From assembly GCA_032718475.1 (NCBI GenBank), contig JAUCBJ010001829.1:1-52949 (forward strand): a DNA stretch of 52,949 nucleotides. The letters are read 5' to 3'. The notes beneath the pieces were generated by a model that saw only the letters and a program-made list of their open reading frames with translations, ran no database searches and was not told the origin of the DNA. Made by a program: the position numbers and the translations under genes. Of the stretch, positions 1 through 10,163 are shown piece by piece. Numbering within the stretch: the stretch's first letter is position 1; each line of letters begins with the position of its first letter. The stretch comes from Nemertoderma westbladi (lineage: Eukaryota; Xenacoelomorpha; Nemertodermatida; Nemertodermatidae).

Positions 1-841
1 GTTAACTAGCCAATCAGAAATCTTATTGGGCTCGAACGATATGTGTTTAAAAAGATATTTAAGCAGATCATTGTATATATTAGATGGTATGGATCTTTTA
101 GGGAAAATATAATATTCTTCATTTAAGAAATTTCCTTGAACTGTGGTACAACTGATTAATGTTATTTTCATTAAATGAGTTTTCAATATTTTATATTAAG
201 AGGACTCCCTATTGAGCGCAGTGCAGTAGATGTAATCCCAAAATAAATAAAAAATGCAAAAATCCGGACTGTAATTCCATTCAGCAGGTAATAAATAGAC
301 TGTCGTACTCTTTAGTCGTTGGATGACTGTACTTGTGTTTATCAATTTTTACCACTTATGATACGTTATTTTTAAATTTAATTTATATATTTATTTATTA
401 ATTACCACTTTTCTAATAGTGTAAGTATAAGTAAGCACTTCGTATCACAAAGGATGTAAGGCAAATTAGTAAATAATACGTATGATCTTGAATTAGGAGA
501 ATCTGACCTACGAATACGAAAGCATGGGATGCCAGGCATGGTCTATATTACCTAAACTATCAAAGAGTATGGAATTCCCTTGGAATCTAATTTTCTCTAA
601 AGGTACATTTATTTTAGCCACCAGTAGATTCTACAGCTTCATATGCGTGCATTCAGTTATAGTGCTATATAATATTTCATGAAAATTCTAAAAGTACCTC
701 GCTACAACAGATCAAAATATATTACATTCTATGAAGTAAGTAGTTAAATAACAATTAAAATACTCTTTAAAATTCTGTGAAATCTTTGCAATATTTATAG
801 CACGGATAATGGGCGTTGCTATATTAATTTATTATTTTAAA
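1..841. other. AT-rich stretch without recognisable gene
   Basis: No open frame of useful length, RNA gene or element boundary is seen here. The stretch ends where the first inverted-repeat element begins. Confidence 0.6.
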
Positions 842-1698
842 ACATATGTGGCTGGCCACGAGAAAAGGGACCTTATGTCACAGGAGGTCGATTTTGAGTT
901 ATTAGGCCTATGAGATGCAGAATTTTCCAGAAATTTTAACAAAAAAAACGGTGTCTCAATATCTATTTCCAAAAAAAAGTTATAGCGATTTATGTGAAGG
1001 TGAATCGGGTAGCATAAAATTTTTTATTAATAGCGGTTATACAGTAATAAGCGATTATTATTAAAAAAAATGGAAAATATTAATAATATCATAGCAATTC
1101 TTACTATATAGTTAGGCAGTTCAATGTTATTCGGCTTTTTATACAACTTTTAACACTTTGAAACTATTAATATTGTTCATGAACTATTTAAAAAAAATTT
1201 TTGCAAAATTTTCAAAAAAAACATGCAACCAAAAAATTTTTTTTTCTAATTTAAAATTTTTTCAAAAAGATAATTTTTTTTAACAAAATGTAAAATTATT
1301 TGTATTTTGAATTCTTTATTGGGATTACAAAATTTAAGAACTAACGAATTTAAATTAAGAAAATGACAGCCATATTACATTTAAAAAATAACTGTAGGCC
1401 TACAGTACCTATTACAGTATTACAATTTCAATTTATTACAGTCCTAAATTCAGACATGAAAACCCTAAGACAGTGGGATATACAATACTGCAACATCATA
1501 TATTGCTTCCTGTAATTAGTTATTTCCTAGGTATATTGAATATCAGAACCAATTTAAATTTCCCGCATCGTTTTATACATTTCTAAATTGATAATCCAAT
1601 TAAATTTGTTCAAAAATAGAGGGAAACTTTAAACGCGATTATCTCAGAATCAGGTTTTGCGACATAAGGTCCCTTTTCTCGTGGCCAGCCACATATGT
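842..1698. mobile_element. Non-coding element with perfect 38-bp terminal inverted repeats
   Basis: Bases 842-879 are the exact reverse complement of 1661-1698. The end motif includes GTGGCTGGCCACGAGAAAAG. The 780-bp interior is very AT-rich, has many A and T runs and holds no ORF, so this is a non-autonomous (MITE-like) DNA element. I do not see a convincing target duplication next to the repeats, so the superfamily is undetermined and the true ends could lie a few bases outside. Confidence 0.8.
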
Positions 1699-2207
1699 TG
1701 TAATTGTTCACGCATCCTAACTCATAGGAAAATGAAGGATGCCTGAATGTTGGAACAATGCCCCTCCTTTTGTAAGGAATACTAAGAATGGTGATTTTAA
1801 TTGATGCATTGCCAACATGCCTAGCCTTACTACTATAATTATAGCTACATCGGTACTAGACATGCAAGCATAATACCAGATGTCTGAAAATGTAGAAAAT
1901 ACATAAATTACGTAGCGATGCAGGCATCAGCCAATTGATGATGGACATTCTGTCCTAGAGAGCACTTGTAGGTTTTGCAATCAATAAAAAGACGCTTCTT
2001 TAGTTGTTGGTTTAGACGTGAGGAATTGGTATGTAACACATCGTTGGTATCACATCGCATGTAACACATTGTAGGATATATTATAGATATGATGACTCAC
2101 ATCATTCCAACCCAGCAGTGGCCACTATTGTATCAGCCCATTTCATTTTATCAGTATAAAGTAATTACTTAATATAAAAAGTTCTTCTCCTACTATTAAT
2201 TACATGC
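1699..2207. other. Intergenic stretch without recognisable feature
   Basis: No gene or repeat stands out. A short imperfect direct repeat around GTAACACATYGTWGG lies near 2030-2075. Confidence 0.5.
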
Positions 2208-2374
2208 AAGGATTCCAAAAATGTAAAAATATTTGAATTTGGTTGGGAAATAACTGAGATATGAGGGTTCAAAAGTTGAATGGTTTTGCACCTGCGCGAA
2301 GCTGTTTTATTCTATTAAAAAAAACACTATATTCTAGAACATTTTGTTTATGTATGAATACTGAATAGCTACAT

Positions 2375-2538
2375 AATAGTATGTTTAAAGAAGCATTGCA
2401 TCGTTGCCCAGCTACGTATGGGATAAACAAAATGTTCCAGAATATGATGTATTTATTTAAATACATCATATTCTGGAACATTTTGTTTATCCCATACGTA
2501 GCTGGGCAACGATGCAATGCTTCTTTAAACATACTATT
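2375..2538. repeat. Near-perfect 164-bp palindrome, 81-bp arms
   Basis: Bases 2375-2455 are the reverse complement of 2458-2538, with only two bases between the arms. The arm resembles the outer arm of the enclosing foldback element (shared stretch AACATTTTGTTTAT), so it looks like a diverged inner copy that was duplicated in inverted orientation. Such a sequence can extrude as a cruciform and is unstable in cloning, which makes its perfection notable. Confidence 0.9.
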
Positions 2539-2840
2539 TTTTTTTAGTTCTTCCTCAGGACATTGACTGTATATTATATTATATTCATCTTTAAAAATAA
2601 CACACAAAGCACAACAATTACTGGACAAACATAATTCAACCACCACCAGCTGTCATTACCCATCACCTAGCAACCGTATAAACACAAGGTAGAATAATGC
2701 CTACAGGACTGCCATACCAGTACTGTCTGCAGCTAATACCTGAATACTGCTGTACTGTAATGAACTGAACTATTATGTAGCTATTCAGTATTCATACATA
2801 AACAAAATGTTCTAGAATATAGTGTTTTTTTTAATAGAAT

Positions 2841-3899
2841 CGCAGATCTAGCTATAGCACTGCAGAACGCAGCCCAAGCACTTCGGTTCCTGTTCTATGC
2901 GGACGATCTGGTCTTCTATTCTTCAAGGCGAGAGGATATCCAAACGGGTCTTGATGCACTTTACAACTGGTGCCAGCTCAATGGGATGGAAGTAAATTTA
3001 ATTAAAACAAAAATAATAAAGTTCAGGAACGGGGGGCCATTAGCAAAGGATGACACATTTCTATATAATAACAAACTTGTCCAAATCACTAATGAATATG
3101 AGTACCTGGGAATTATTTTACAGCCGTCACTATGTTTCTCAAAACATGTCCAACATAAAAAGATAAAAGCCTCGAAAGTTATTGGGTCACTTACCTTCTT
3201 GCCTCACATCTCAGTCGATGCAGGTATGAAGATCTATAAGATGAAAGTTGAACCATTGGTCCTATACTCAATAGCGGAATTTGGCAAGTATCTCACCCTA
3301 GCGAATCTAAAAGAACTCGACAATGTGAAATCAATGTTCATAAAACGAATGCTTCGGCTGCATCAATCTTCCTCAGCAACACTAGCACATAAACTTGTCA
3401 AAGAGTATACGCTTGTGGAAGAATTAATCTCAAAATCCCCTCAAATTCTCAACCCTGATGTTGTTGAAAAATACAAGATACATCGTAGAGACAGACTAGG
3501 AAATTTCGAACAGGAGGGTTACTTATCTGGACCGGCGTTCCAAACGTCTGTATGGCACCAAGCCAACCAAAGCAACCGCCACTTACTCACGCGCTGTACC
3601 TCGCACGGGTTCCATCATAAGATTTGCGCCCACAACCGCTCATTCCATTCCCCTCAACAGAGCTGCGTGTGCCGGTACTGCGGCCAATCCGCCCACCACC
3701 GCTACCACGTATTGCACTGTAACAGCTGCCCCTCTCTATCCGTCATTGCCCATGTTAATAACTCAGTTTAAATATATATTTTATTAATTTATTTTTATGT
3801 CATCACTACCGATTTGTGTTTTATACTTACAATTTTAGATTCGATACAGAATATACATTATACATTTTACCCCGTTCGGGGTGTTGATTTAAAAAAAAA
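2841..3899 (+). mobile_element. 5'-truncated LINE (non-LTR retrotransposon)
   Basis: The fragment begins inside a reverse transcriptase domain and ends in an A run after an AT-rich 3' untranslated region. It is flanked by the direct repeat AATAGAAT (2833-2840 and 3900-3907), as expected for target-primed reverse transcription. It sits in the right arm of a foldback element. Confidence 0.85.
2842..3771 (+). pseudogene. LINE reverse transcriptase, C-terminal part
   Basis: The open frame encodes the end of a non-LTR retrotransposon polyprotein. The catalytic YADD box (tat-gcg-gac-gat at 2896-2907) is followed by the thumb region motif YLGIILQPS and a cysteine/histidine-rich tail with CRYCGQ and a following H...H...C, typical of LINE C-terminal zinc motifs. 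The frame is uninterrupted to TAA at 3769-3771. The N-terminal RT motifs and the endonuclease are missing, so it cannot be functional alone. Homology to the R1/Jockey-like side of LINE diversity is plausible but not established. Confidence 0.8.
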
Positions 3900-4007
3900 A
3901 ATAGAATAAATGGCGTGCAAGGGAAACAAATAAATGCAACTTTCGAATGCCCATATATCGGCTATTTCTCAACCAAATTCATATCTTTTTACATTTCTGG
4001 AATCCTT

Positions 4008-4160
4008 TCACCGTCAGCTTTCTATTGGTACCAACAAATCAAGTACAATTCAAGAATAACTTCAGTGTAACTGGTGAAATATAACCGGAGACACCTTTTT
4101 CAAACGCTTGTAGCTAAAGATTGAAAGCAAAAATAAAAATTCTGGCTCACCCAGCAAGGA
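4008..4160. other. Flank between foldback element and LTR retrotransposon
   Basis: Unique sequence. Its last five bases, AAGGA, are the left target-site duplication of the retrotransposon. Confidence 0.6.
4156..4160. repeat. Left target-site duplication of the LTR element
   Basis: AAGGA here equals AAGGA at 23046-23050, directly outside the two LTRs. Five base pairs fits the BEL/Pao integrase. Confidence 0.9.
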
Positions 4161-4654
4161 TGTTACGGTATATGGCGCTGTACACATTATTAGCCATTAT
4201 ACAGTATAATATATTGGTTCATTATACAGTATAATATATTAGTCCATTATACTGTACGCAATATTAGTCCGTTATGCAATATAATTATTTAGATAAGGCA
4301 TAATAGCGCAGTGACATTTAGATAAGGAAATTGAAACGCCCATATATTTTGAATTCATCCATTTTGTATAGTATGTAGCCCTACCTACGTAATTTTGTAT
4401 TAGGATATAAGTAGATAGTTCCAGGGTAGCAAGTTCAGTTGGACCCTGGATTTTGTGCTTGCTGTTATTAGCTTCGATAGGGCTAGCATCTAGGGACGCT
4501 ATCCTAACCATTCCGCAGCCAGGGACATGATCCATTACCATATATGGTAATAATTCGCGGTTTGGAAGCCCTGAGGTTCACAATCCGGCTTTCTAATTGG
4601 ACTAACTGTTTCCAGGTTGGTCTAATGCTAGCGCGGACTGGAGAGCCAATAGGA

Positions 4655-4704
4655 GAGCGATTGCATCACCCTTATTGCATCACCCTTCTCGGATCACCTA
4701 TAAA
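4655..4704 (+). promoter_or_regulatory. LTR core promoter
   Basis: TATAAA lies at 4699-4704. A CCAATAGG box is near 4647-4655, and GCATCACCCTT occurs twice in tandem between them. Transcription would start near 4730. The identical arrangement is in the 3' LTR (TATAAA 21326-21331). Assignment is by motif only. Confidence 0.6.
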
Positions 4705-5005
4705 TTGGCGGTTTGCCGGTAGAGCTGTACCTATATCACCCTTCACCTACTTTTAGGAGTACAATTTTGTGCGTATTTTCTGCATTTCTACCCTTTGATT
4801 AATTTTCTTGGAATGATTCGTTAGTGTTATTATTCTTAACTGTGTTTCTCAATCAATCCTATTGATTACTGCTAATTACAACCGGAACTATGATTTCTAC
4901 ATCTTTCGTTAATGGTTCTATGTAATTCTTTTCGACGCAATAATCCTATGGGATTTCTGAGACTGTCAGACTTGTGATTTGCATGCGCCGCTACGGTAGC
5001 TATTC

Positions 5006-5011
5006 AATAAA
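5006..5011 (+). terminator. Polyadenylation signal AATAAA in 5' LTR
   Basis: AATAAA is followed by G/T-rich sequence (GGTGCCAGTAGGCGGTGGGC), as expected for a cleavage site about 20 nt downstream. Its twin at 21633-21638 in the 3' LTR would end the genomic RNA. Confidence 0.6.
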
Positions 5012-6364
5012 TGGAGGGCTAAGGTGCCAGTAGGCGGTGGGCTCATCGGGGGGTTAGCGACGAAGGGAGTGCGGAGGATTCAAAGGCGGGCAACGCTGGC
5101 GGGGGGTCAACGTTGTGGTCGGGCAATTTGGACTGTAGGTTGGAGACCACTCGCTGGTACAGTAATTAGGGGGCTGATGATCCAGGTTTTGTCTCTATTT
5201 AGTATTAGGGGGCAGGAATTGGGTTAGTTAGGAAGCCTAGATGTACCCGGGAGGGGCCTGCATACCTTATAGTAGATTGCGAATTAGTCAATTGCGAATT
5301 ATTACGTTGCGAATTATATAATTGCGGATTGTATAATTGCAAGTCGTGCTATTGTGATCTGTGATCGCTGACGCTGATTGGTGTGTTACTGAAGTGTGCC
5401 TATGATTACGAATGCTTAGGTAGGCGCCCCTTTCTCTTTGATTGATTTCTATTTCTTAGTTACAACAAATAATTACTGATTAGGTCAAAGTAATACGGCA
5501 TTTTAGGCTATTACTAGCGAAACCTGTTGTGTAATAAATTAGAATTACGCATTCTGGAACTCTTAGTAATTAGTGCGCTGTTACATATTTGTGACTGTAA
5601 TTGATTAGTAAAATTAAGAATTAGTACGCAGCATAGTGGAGAGTAGCTAAGGTAATAATTTAGAGTACCGTAAACTATTCACGCTGAGCGGTTATTTGCA
5701 TTAGCGGGCAATAAGCTAGATCGCAGTAGTCAGTACGCAAGACACTAGTAAATTGCTGGCCTAAAGCCAGCTGCAGGCAAGTTTAGACCCAGAGCGGTAT
5801 CACCCACGAAAGACATTGTACCGTACTATTATTTGATTATTTTAAATATTCTTGCATTCACACATTCCGTTAGGGAACCCCCAGTATTCGCGATTAGAAA
5901 AGACGTAAGCATTGGCGTATTTCAGTAGTAAAATTAGGCGTAAGAATACTCTGAGTGCAAAGCCCCTCACACTCGTCTTAAGTAAGCTTAGGGAGCCGAC
6001 TCGGGTTTGTTGTTTTGGTTATTCCCGCGTGGCTCATAGATTCGAACAGTTAGCTCTCTATCGAGTGATCGGTAGAGAAAGGAACAAGCGATTTTGCAGG
6101 AGCCGTGTAAATTTAGTAAAATATATTAGCGGACGGCAGATTAGCGCCATCCAACGGTAAGTAGCGGTTTTGTATTTAGCAGCTTTTACAATTTAGTAAT
6201 AGCACGCTCCTGATCCCCTTTACTTAACAGTAGAGCAGTCTTTGTGTCTTATTGGTTAGGCGAGAACTCATTAGGTTGGCAGAGAAGTATACGGGTATTT
6301 GTCTGTTCAACAGTTCTACTGTCAGTATAGGAGTCGCGCTAGTTTAACAGTAGGGTATGTGATT

Positions 6365-6660
6365 TGCTGTTGCTTGCAACAGTAAAGAGTGTATTCAGAG
6401 TTAGACTATTGTTTAACAGTAAGGTATGTTTTGTTTGCTGTAGGCTGTAGCGTACAGTAAATAGAGTATTCTTAGGCTGTTAGTTTAGATTACTGTATTC
6501 ACTGGTCGCGTACAATAGTACAGTAGTACATTAGGCTGATTGCTGTTACTGCGTACAGTAGAAAATACATTTGTTTTGCTGTACCGCGCACAGTATCATT
6601 AGGCTGTTAGGTTGGTGTACTGTTTTACTTACTGTACTGCGTACAGTGGATGTACGGTAG
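6365..6660 (+). repeat. Array of short hairpins spanning the LTR/leader boundary
   Basis: Related stem-loops follow each other. TTGCTGTTGC-TT-GCAACAGTAA is at 6364-6385. The next (about 6434-6461) pairs TTTGCTGTA with TACAGTAAA around TGTA. Others, less regular, are near 6491-6530, 6541-6562 and 6577-6595, and a 7-bp stem ACTGTAC-TGC-GTACAGT is near 6630-6646. The LTR terminates inside the array. Location at the start of the leader suggests RNA packaging, dimerisation or priming, but this is inference. Confidence 0.7.
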
Positions 6661-7505
6661 TGCGTTTTTACTAATTGCGAATACAGCAGTTCCTTAGGCC
6701 TTAGGGCAAACTGTAATTAGTAAGTTTTTTTGAAATTTTAGCTAGGTTTGCGAGAATTCAGTTTCGGTCAAAATTATTTGTAAAATTCTAGAGTTTTGTA
6801 CCGGTATGTTAGGTAACCGCTTAGTTATTTTATACCATCTGGAGATACATGGCAAGACGGAACTTCTGAGTTTGGGGTTCGTGTGGGTCTGCGGGTTCGG
6901 TTTGCAATCAGCGAAGGGACTGAATCTTTGGACGCGGACGTGGAATCTCACAGCAAACAAGGTTAGTTGTTCTGTTGGCACCATTGTGTTTGTGGAAGCA
7001 GTAAAAAATTACCGGTTGTTTAACTGCGAAGCTGAACTTAATTTATTAGTTAGGATATTTAGGTTTAGCCGGCCATGGTTTTTTGAATCGCTCAAGTTAG
7101 AGAGAGAGTTAGAGAGAGTCGCAACCCGAAGATGTAGCCACGCGCTAGTGGATACATATTATATTTGAAATTAAAATTACGTTGATTAGAGCTATATGTG
7201 CAAAATTGGAATTATTTGGGTGGCAAATTTATTCTGAATATTTTGTATTAGATTCAGAAATTATTTTGTGTCATACCAGTATTTAATTGCTATAATAGCT
7301 ATATAATAATATTTTTTGTTTAAATATTGTGCTAGTATTTGCTATAACTATACCCCATTAAATTCACAATATTGCATTGCGAATTTATTTGACATTTTGG
7401 ACCAACTGATTATTTGACAATTAATTTGACCGTATTTCGGTTAAATTATAATTATATCTCGAACTTTTGCGAGATTTTTGCCGGAAGGCAAACATTATTT
7501 AGACT
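6419..7505 (+). other. 5' leader of the retrotransposon
   Basis: About 1.09 kb between LTR and gag ATG. The first bases after the LTR are GTAAGGTATG, with no TGG-initial stretch that would pair to a tRNA 3' end, so a standard primer binding site is not visible. The frame at 6806-7168 is not convincingly coding. Confidence 0.7.
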
Positions 7506-10163
7506 ATGAGTGTCTCAGACAAAGAGGCACTAGAGGACAGCTATGAGATGGCGGCTGGACCGCCGACTGACGATAGCGTAAATATTACTGTTGACGACAA
7601 TGCCGACTATGACGACGCAGCGAGCGACGCTGACGTAAGTGAACAGGAGGACGAGACAGTAACTAGTGAGGAAGAGCAAGCAGAGGTAATAGTATTAGGA
7701 TCCCCTACCACTACTGTAAGGAAGGACCGCACAGCAGCCCGGACAGAGGTGAGTGATAGGGAGGGTAGTGTAGCAGAAGCGAGAGCCCGGAGCCTGGTTT
7801 CCAGACCTGTGGGTATGGTAAGTGCCGTGGTCCCAACGGCTGTTAGAAGTACCCGTAGTTCCCGAAATAATCCTTCAAGTCCACCGAGTGTGAGTCAGGT
7901 AAGCGAGAGAGAACTTGACATCGCGATAAAGAAGAAACTTCGCGCGCACGCCGGACATATAACTCGGACGACGGACAAGGTAAGGAAGATGTTAGCTGAC
8001 TCAGCCAACATCGGAAGGGTAGAGTTAGTAGAGATTAGAAGAGGATATAACTCAGCGTTATTCAAGCAGACGGAGGAGCTTGCAGTCCTAGCGAAGACGG
8101 CAGTAGAGTCTCAGTCGAGCGACGTTGCGACGAGGATTTACGACAGGGTTTTAGCAGCCTTGTTGGAGCACCGCGAGTTATCGGAGCGATTCCGACGAGT
8201 TAGGACGGAGAACTGGCTGCTATGGGCATCACAAGCGCAGGCGACTCAGGTGAGTGACGCAGAGTTGAGAGACTTAGTGGAGCGGGAAGAGATCCAAGAT
8301 AAAGAAGAGCGCCGCTATCAAAGGGAAGTTACTAGCTGGCTGATGCAGAATGGAGTGGTGGTACCGGGCCAGGTGCTACCGACGACGGAGAACATCCAAC
8401 AGAGGACGTTGACTCCACCCGATGATGCATCTAGAGACAGTGGCGATTCCCAGGTTAGTCACGCGCGAGGTAAAGTTATATGTGCTAGATCCCTTGTTTC
8501 TCACAACTCGGTGGAGGAGAGAAGACGCCGACTGGACGAACAACAGGCGGAAGTTTTGCGTGCATTGGAAGCACGGAAGGAAGCCGAGCGGGAAAGGGAG
8601 CGAACACATAAGTTAGACGCGAAGTTGCGCGAGCTGGAAGATAAAGGTAAGCGTGAGCGAGCGGAACGCGAGCAGAAGGAACGTGAACTCCAGCTCGAAC
8701 GCGAACGCAAGGAACGCGAACTCGAACTTGAACGCGAACAGAAAGAACGCGAACTCCAGCTCGAACGTGAACAGAAAGAACTCGAACTTGAACGCGAACG
8801 CAAGGAACGCGAACTCGAGATCGAGAAAGAGCGACAAGTGTTGTATGAAGAAAAGGCGCGTGTGGAAGAAGAGAGCGCAGCGAGACGAGCGAGGGAAGAA
8901 GAAGAACGTAAACTGGCGCAGTTGGAAAGTGCGAGATTAAGTTTAGAGAGCGAAGAACGGACTAGGAAGGCGAATGAAATCGCCGAGAAGGGGATGCGAA
9001 TGATCGAAGAATGTGGGGCGAGTGTAGGGACAGAGTTGCGAGAACTGTTCGCACTGCAGAAGGCCGAACAGGAAGCGAGAACTCCGACTATACGCGAGTC
9101 GACGACGACCAGAATTCCTATACCCGGTCCAGCTATTACGAGTACACGGATCGCTAAACCATTCTCTACATATCGCACGCCAGTTGGTATTAGTGCTTCA
9201 CCTATCGCGCAGAATCCGCGTTATCGGAACACCGCACCACTATACACCGAACGCGACAACGAAGAATTTAGAGAAGAAACTCCGACGGGCCGAGTATTGG
9301 GCGAACCGAACCCGCGGGTTTGGAATACGCGGACGGAGCGCCGACCCAGTTCGACGGAGAACTTCCGGGTTAAACCGGAAGAGGGATCATATGAGAGACA
9401 GCGGATTACTCAGATAGAGCCGACTATACAACAGAACCCTAGCCAGGAATTTATTACGAGGGATGAGTTAAGTGCTAGTTTAGCGCAAGCTATATCGCCG
9501 CACATCCAACCTATAATGGACATGCTTAGCAACCTACGGTTAAAGGAAGCAGCCCAGGTAAGAAGTAATTCTAACCCTAGCAGGACTGAGTTAGATAAAG
9601 TCCAGCCTAGTCAACGAGTACGCATATCGGAGGAGACTATACCACATAGACCTCAGGTAAGGACGCCTGTCCCGAATATTCATAATCCCAATTTCGAAAA
9701 CTCAGCCGAGAAATTTATTCAGGAGGCTTGGGTCAGGGCCTCGGCGCGCAAACCATCGCGAGCGCTAAGGACTGACACCGAATCAAGCGATGAAGAGGAA
9801 GACATGAGACGTCAGAAGTCCCGAAACTATAAGGAAAGAAGGACGGACGCGGAGCAGGTAAGTTTGAACCACCGGGAAAGGACCAGACTTAACAACCCTG
9901 CGGAACTAAACCATTTGTTAACCCGGAACGACGCAACCCTTAGGGACATAGGTAAGTTTGCTGCTAGGCAAGGACTGCCGACGCAACAACCCCAGAAGTT
10001 TATGGGCAACCACAAGCACTGGAGGACTTTCAAAACCTATGTCGACGAGCAGCTGACCAACAGCACCAGAAGTTCAACTATTTGCTTTAGATGCTCCATC
10101 GAGAACCTAGAGCCATTGCTGACAACTTCGTTGGCAATGAGAGAGCATTTGAGTTGGCAATGA
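7506..10163 (+). CDS. gag: Gag-like protein of the BEL/Pao element (ORF1)
   Basis: An 885-codon frame starts at a true ATG. It has an acidic, low-complexity N-terminus (residues 1-60, rich in D/E), then a helical region. A long charged coiled coil (about residues 335-515) is built on an 11-residue repeat of the type REQKERELQLE. A proline/threonine/arginine-rich linker follows. The C-terminal end has QKFMGNHKHWRTFKTYVDEQ, the opening of the DUF1759 capsid-like domain found at the N-terminus of BEL/Pao polyproteins. The rest of that domain is in the next frame, at the start of ORF2, so this ORF ends (TGA 10161-10163) in the middle of a domain. The extended coiled coil before DUF1759 is unusual. 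The role would be particle assembly and RNA binding. The nucleotide sequence is dotted with AGGTAAG motifs and carries two copies of the dispersed palindrome (7802, 9308). Confidence 0.85.
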   Translation: MSVSDKEALEDSYEMAAGPPTDDSVNITVDDNADYDDAASDADVSEQEDETVTSEEEQAEVIVLGSPTTTVRKDRTAARTEVSDREGSVAEARARSLVSRPVGMVSAVVPTAVRSTRSSRNNPSSPPSVSQVSERELDIAIKKKLRAHAGHITRTTDKVRKMLADSANIGRVELVEIRRGYNSALFKQTEELAVLAKTAVESQSSDVATRIYDRVLAALLEHRELSERFRRVRTENWLLWASQAQATQVSDAELRDLVEREEIQDKEERRYQREVTSWLMQNGVVVPGQVLPTTENIQQRTLTPPDDASRDSGDSQVSHARGKVICARSLVSHNSVEERRRRLDEQQAEVLRALEARKEAERERERTHKLDAKLRELEDKGKRERAEREQKERELQLERERKERELELEREQKERELQLEREQKELELERERKERELEIEKERQVLYEEKARVEEESAARRAREEEERKLAQLESARLSLESEERTRKANEIAEKGMRMIEECGASVGTELRELFALQKAEQEARTPTIRESTTTRIPIPGPAITSTRIAKPFSTYRTPVGISASPIAQNPRYRNTAPLYTERDNEEFREETPTGRVLGEPNPRVWNTRTERRPSSTENFRVKPEEGSYERQRITQIEPTIQQNPSQEFITRDELSASLAQAISPHIQPIMDMLSNLRLKEAAQVRSNSNPSRTELDKVQPSQRVRISEETIPHRPQVRTPVPNIHNPNFENSAEKFIQEAWVRASARKPSRALRTDTESSDEEEDMRRQKSRNYKERRTDAEQVSLNHRERTRLNNPAELNHLLTRNDATLRDIGKFAARQGLPTQQPQKFMGNHKHWRTFKTYVDEQLTNSTRSSTICFRCSIENLEPLLTTSLAMREHLSWQ
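8650..8835 (+). repeat. 33-bp coding tandem repeat in gag
   Basis: About five imperfect copies of a 33-bp unit encode alternating REQKERELQLE and RERKERELELE blocks, the core of the coiled coil. Copy number is a likely point of variation between elements. Confidence 0.8.

Larger units (their letters stand above)
2208..4007. mobile_element. Foldback element with nested inverted repeats, split by a LINE
   Basis: The left arm (about 2208-2380) starts AAGGATTCC and reappears inverted on the right in two pieces. About 2769-2840 is a close inverse of 2310-2380, and about 3907-4007 is an imperfect inverse of 2208-2320. The two right-hand pieces are separated by the LINE insertion at 2841-3899, so the insertion happened in the right arm. 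Between the arms lie a second, almost perfect palindrome and about 230 bp of unique sequence. No transposase ORF is present, and the family is unknown. Confidence 0.75.
4161..6418 (+). repeat. 5' LTR, 2258 bp
   Basis: It begins TG and ends CA and is paired with 20788-23045. A TATA box near 4699 and AATAAA at 5006 place U3 at about 4161-4730 and R at about 4730-5030. U5 is then about 1.4 kb, which is exceptionally long. The short open frames inside (for example 5024-5227, 5912-6160) exist in both LTRs, match nothing I recognise and are probably chance. The last 50 bases run into a hairpin array that continues into the leader. Confidence 0.95.

Noticed and set aside
4272-6160. Open frames of 67-89 codons inside the LTRs (repeated at 20899-22787)
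   Set aside because: Their duplication only reflects the LTR pair. They show no protein-like features, and several overlap promoter and polyadenylation elements.
8501-9178. 225-codon minus-strand frame rich in S and R opposite gag
   Set aside because: It is the antisense shadow of the Glu/Arg coiled-coil repeat, where lack of stops follows from the repeat.
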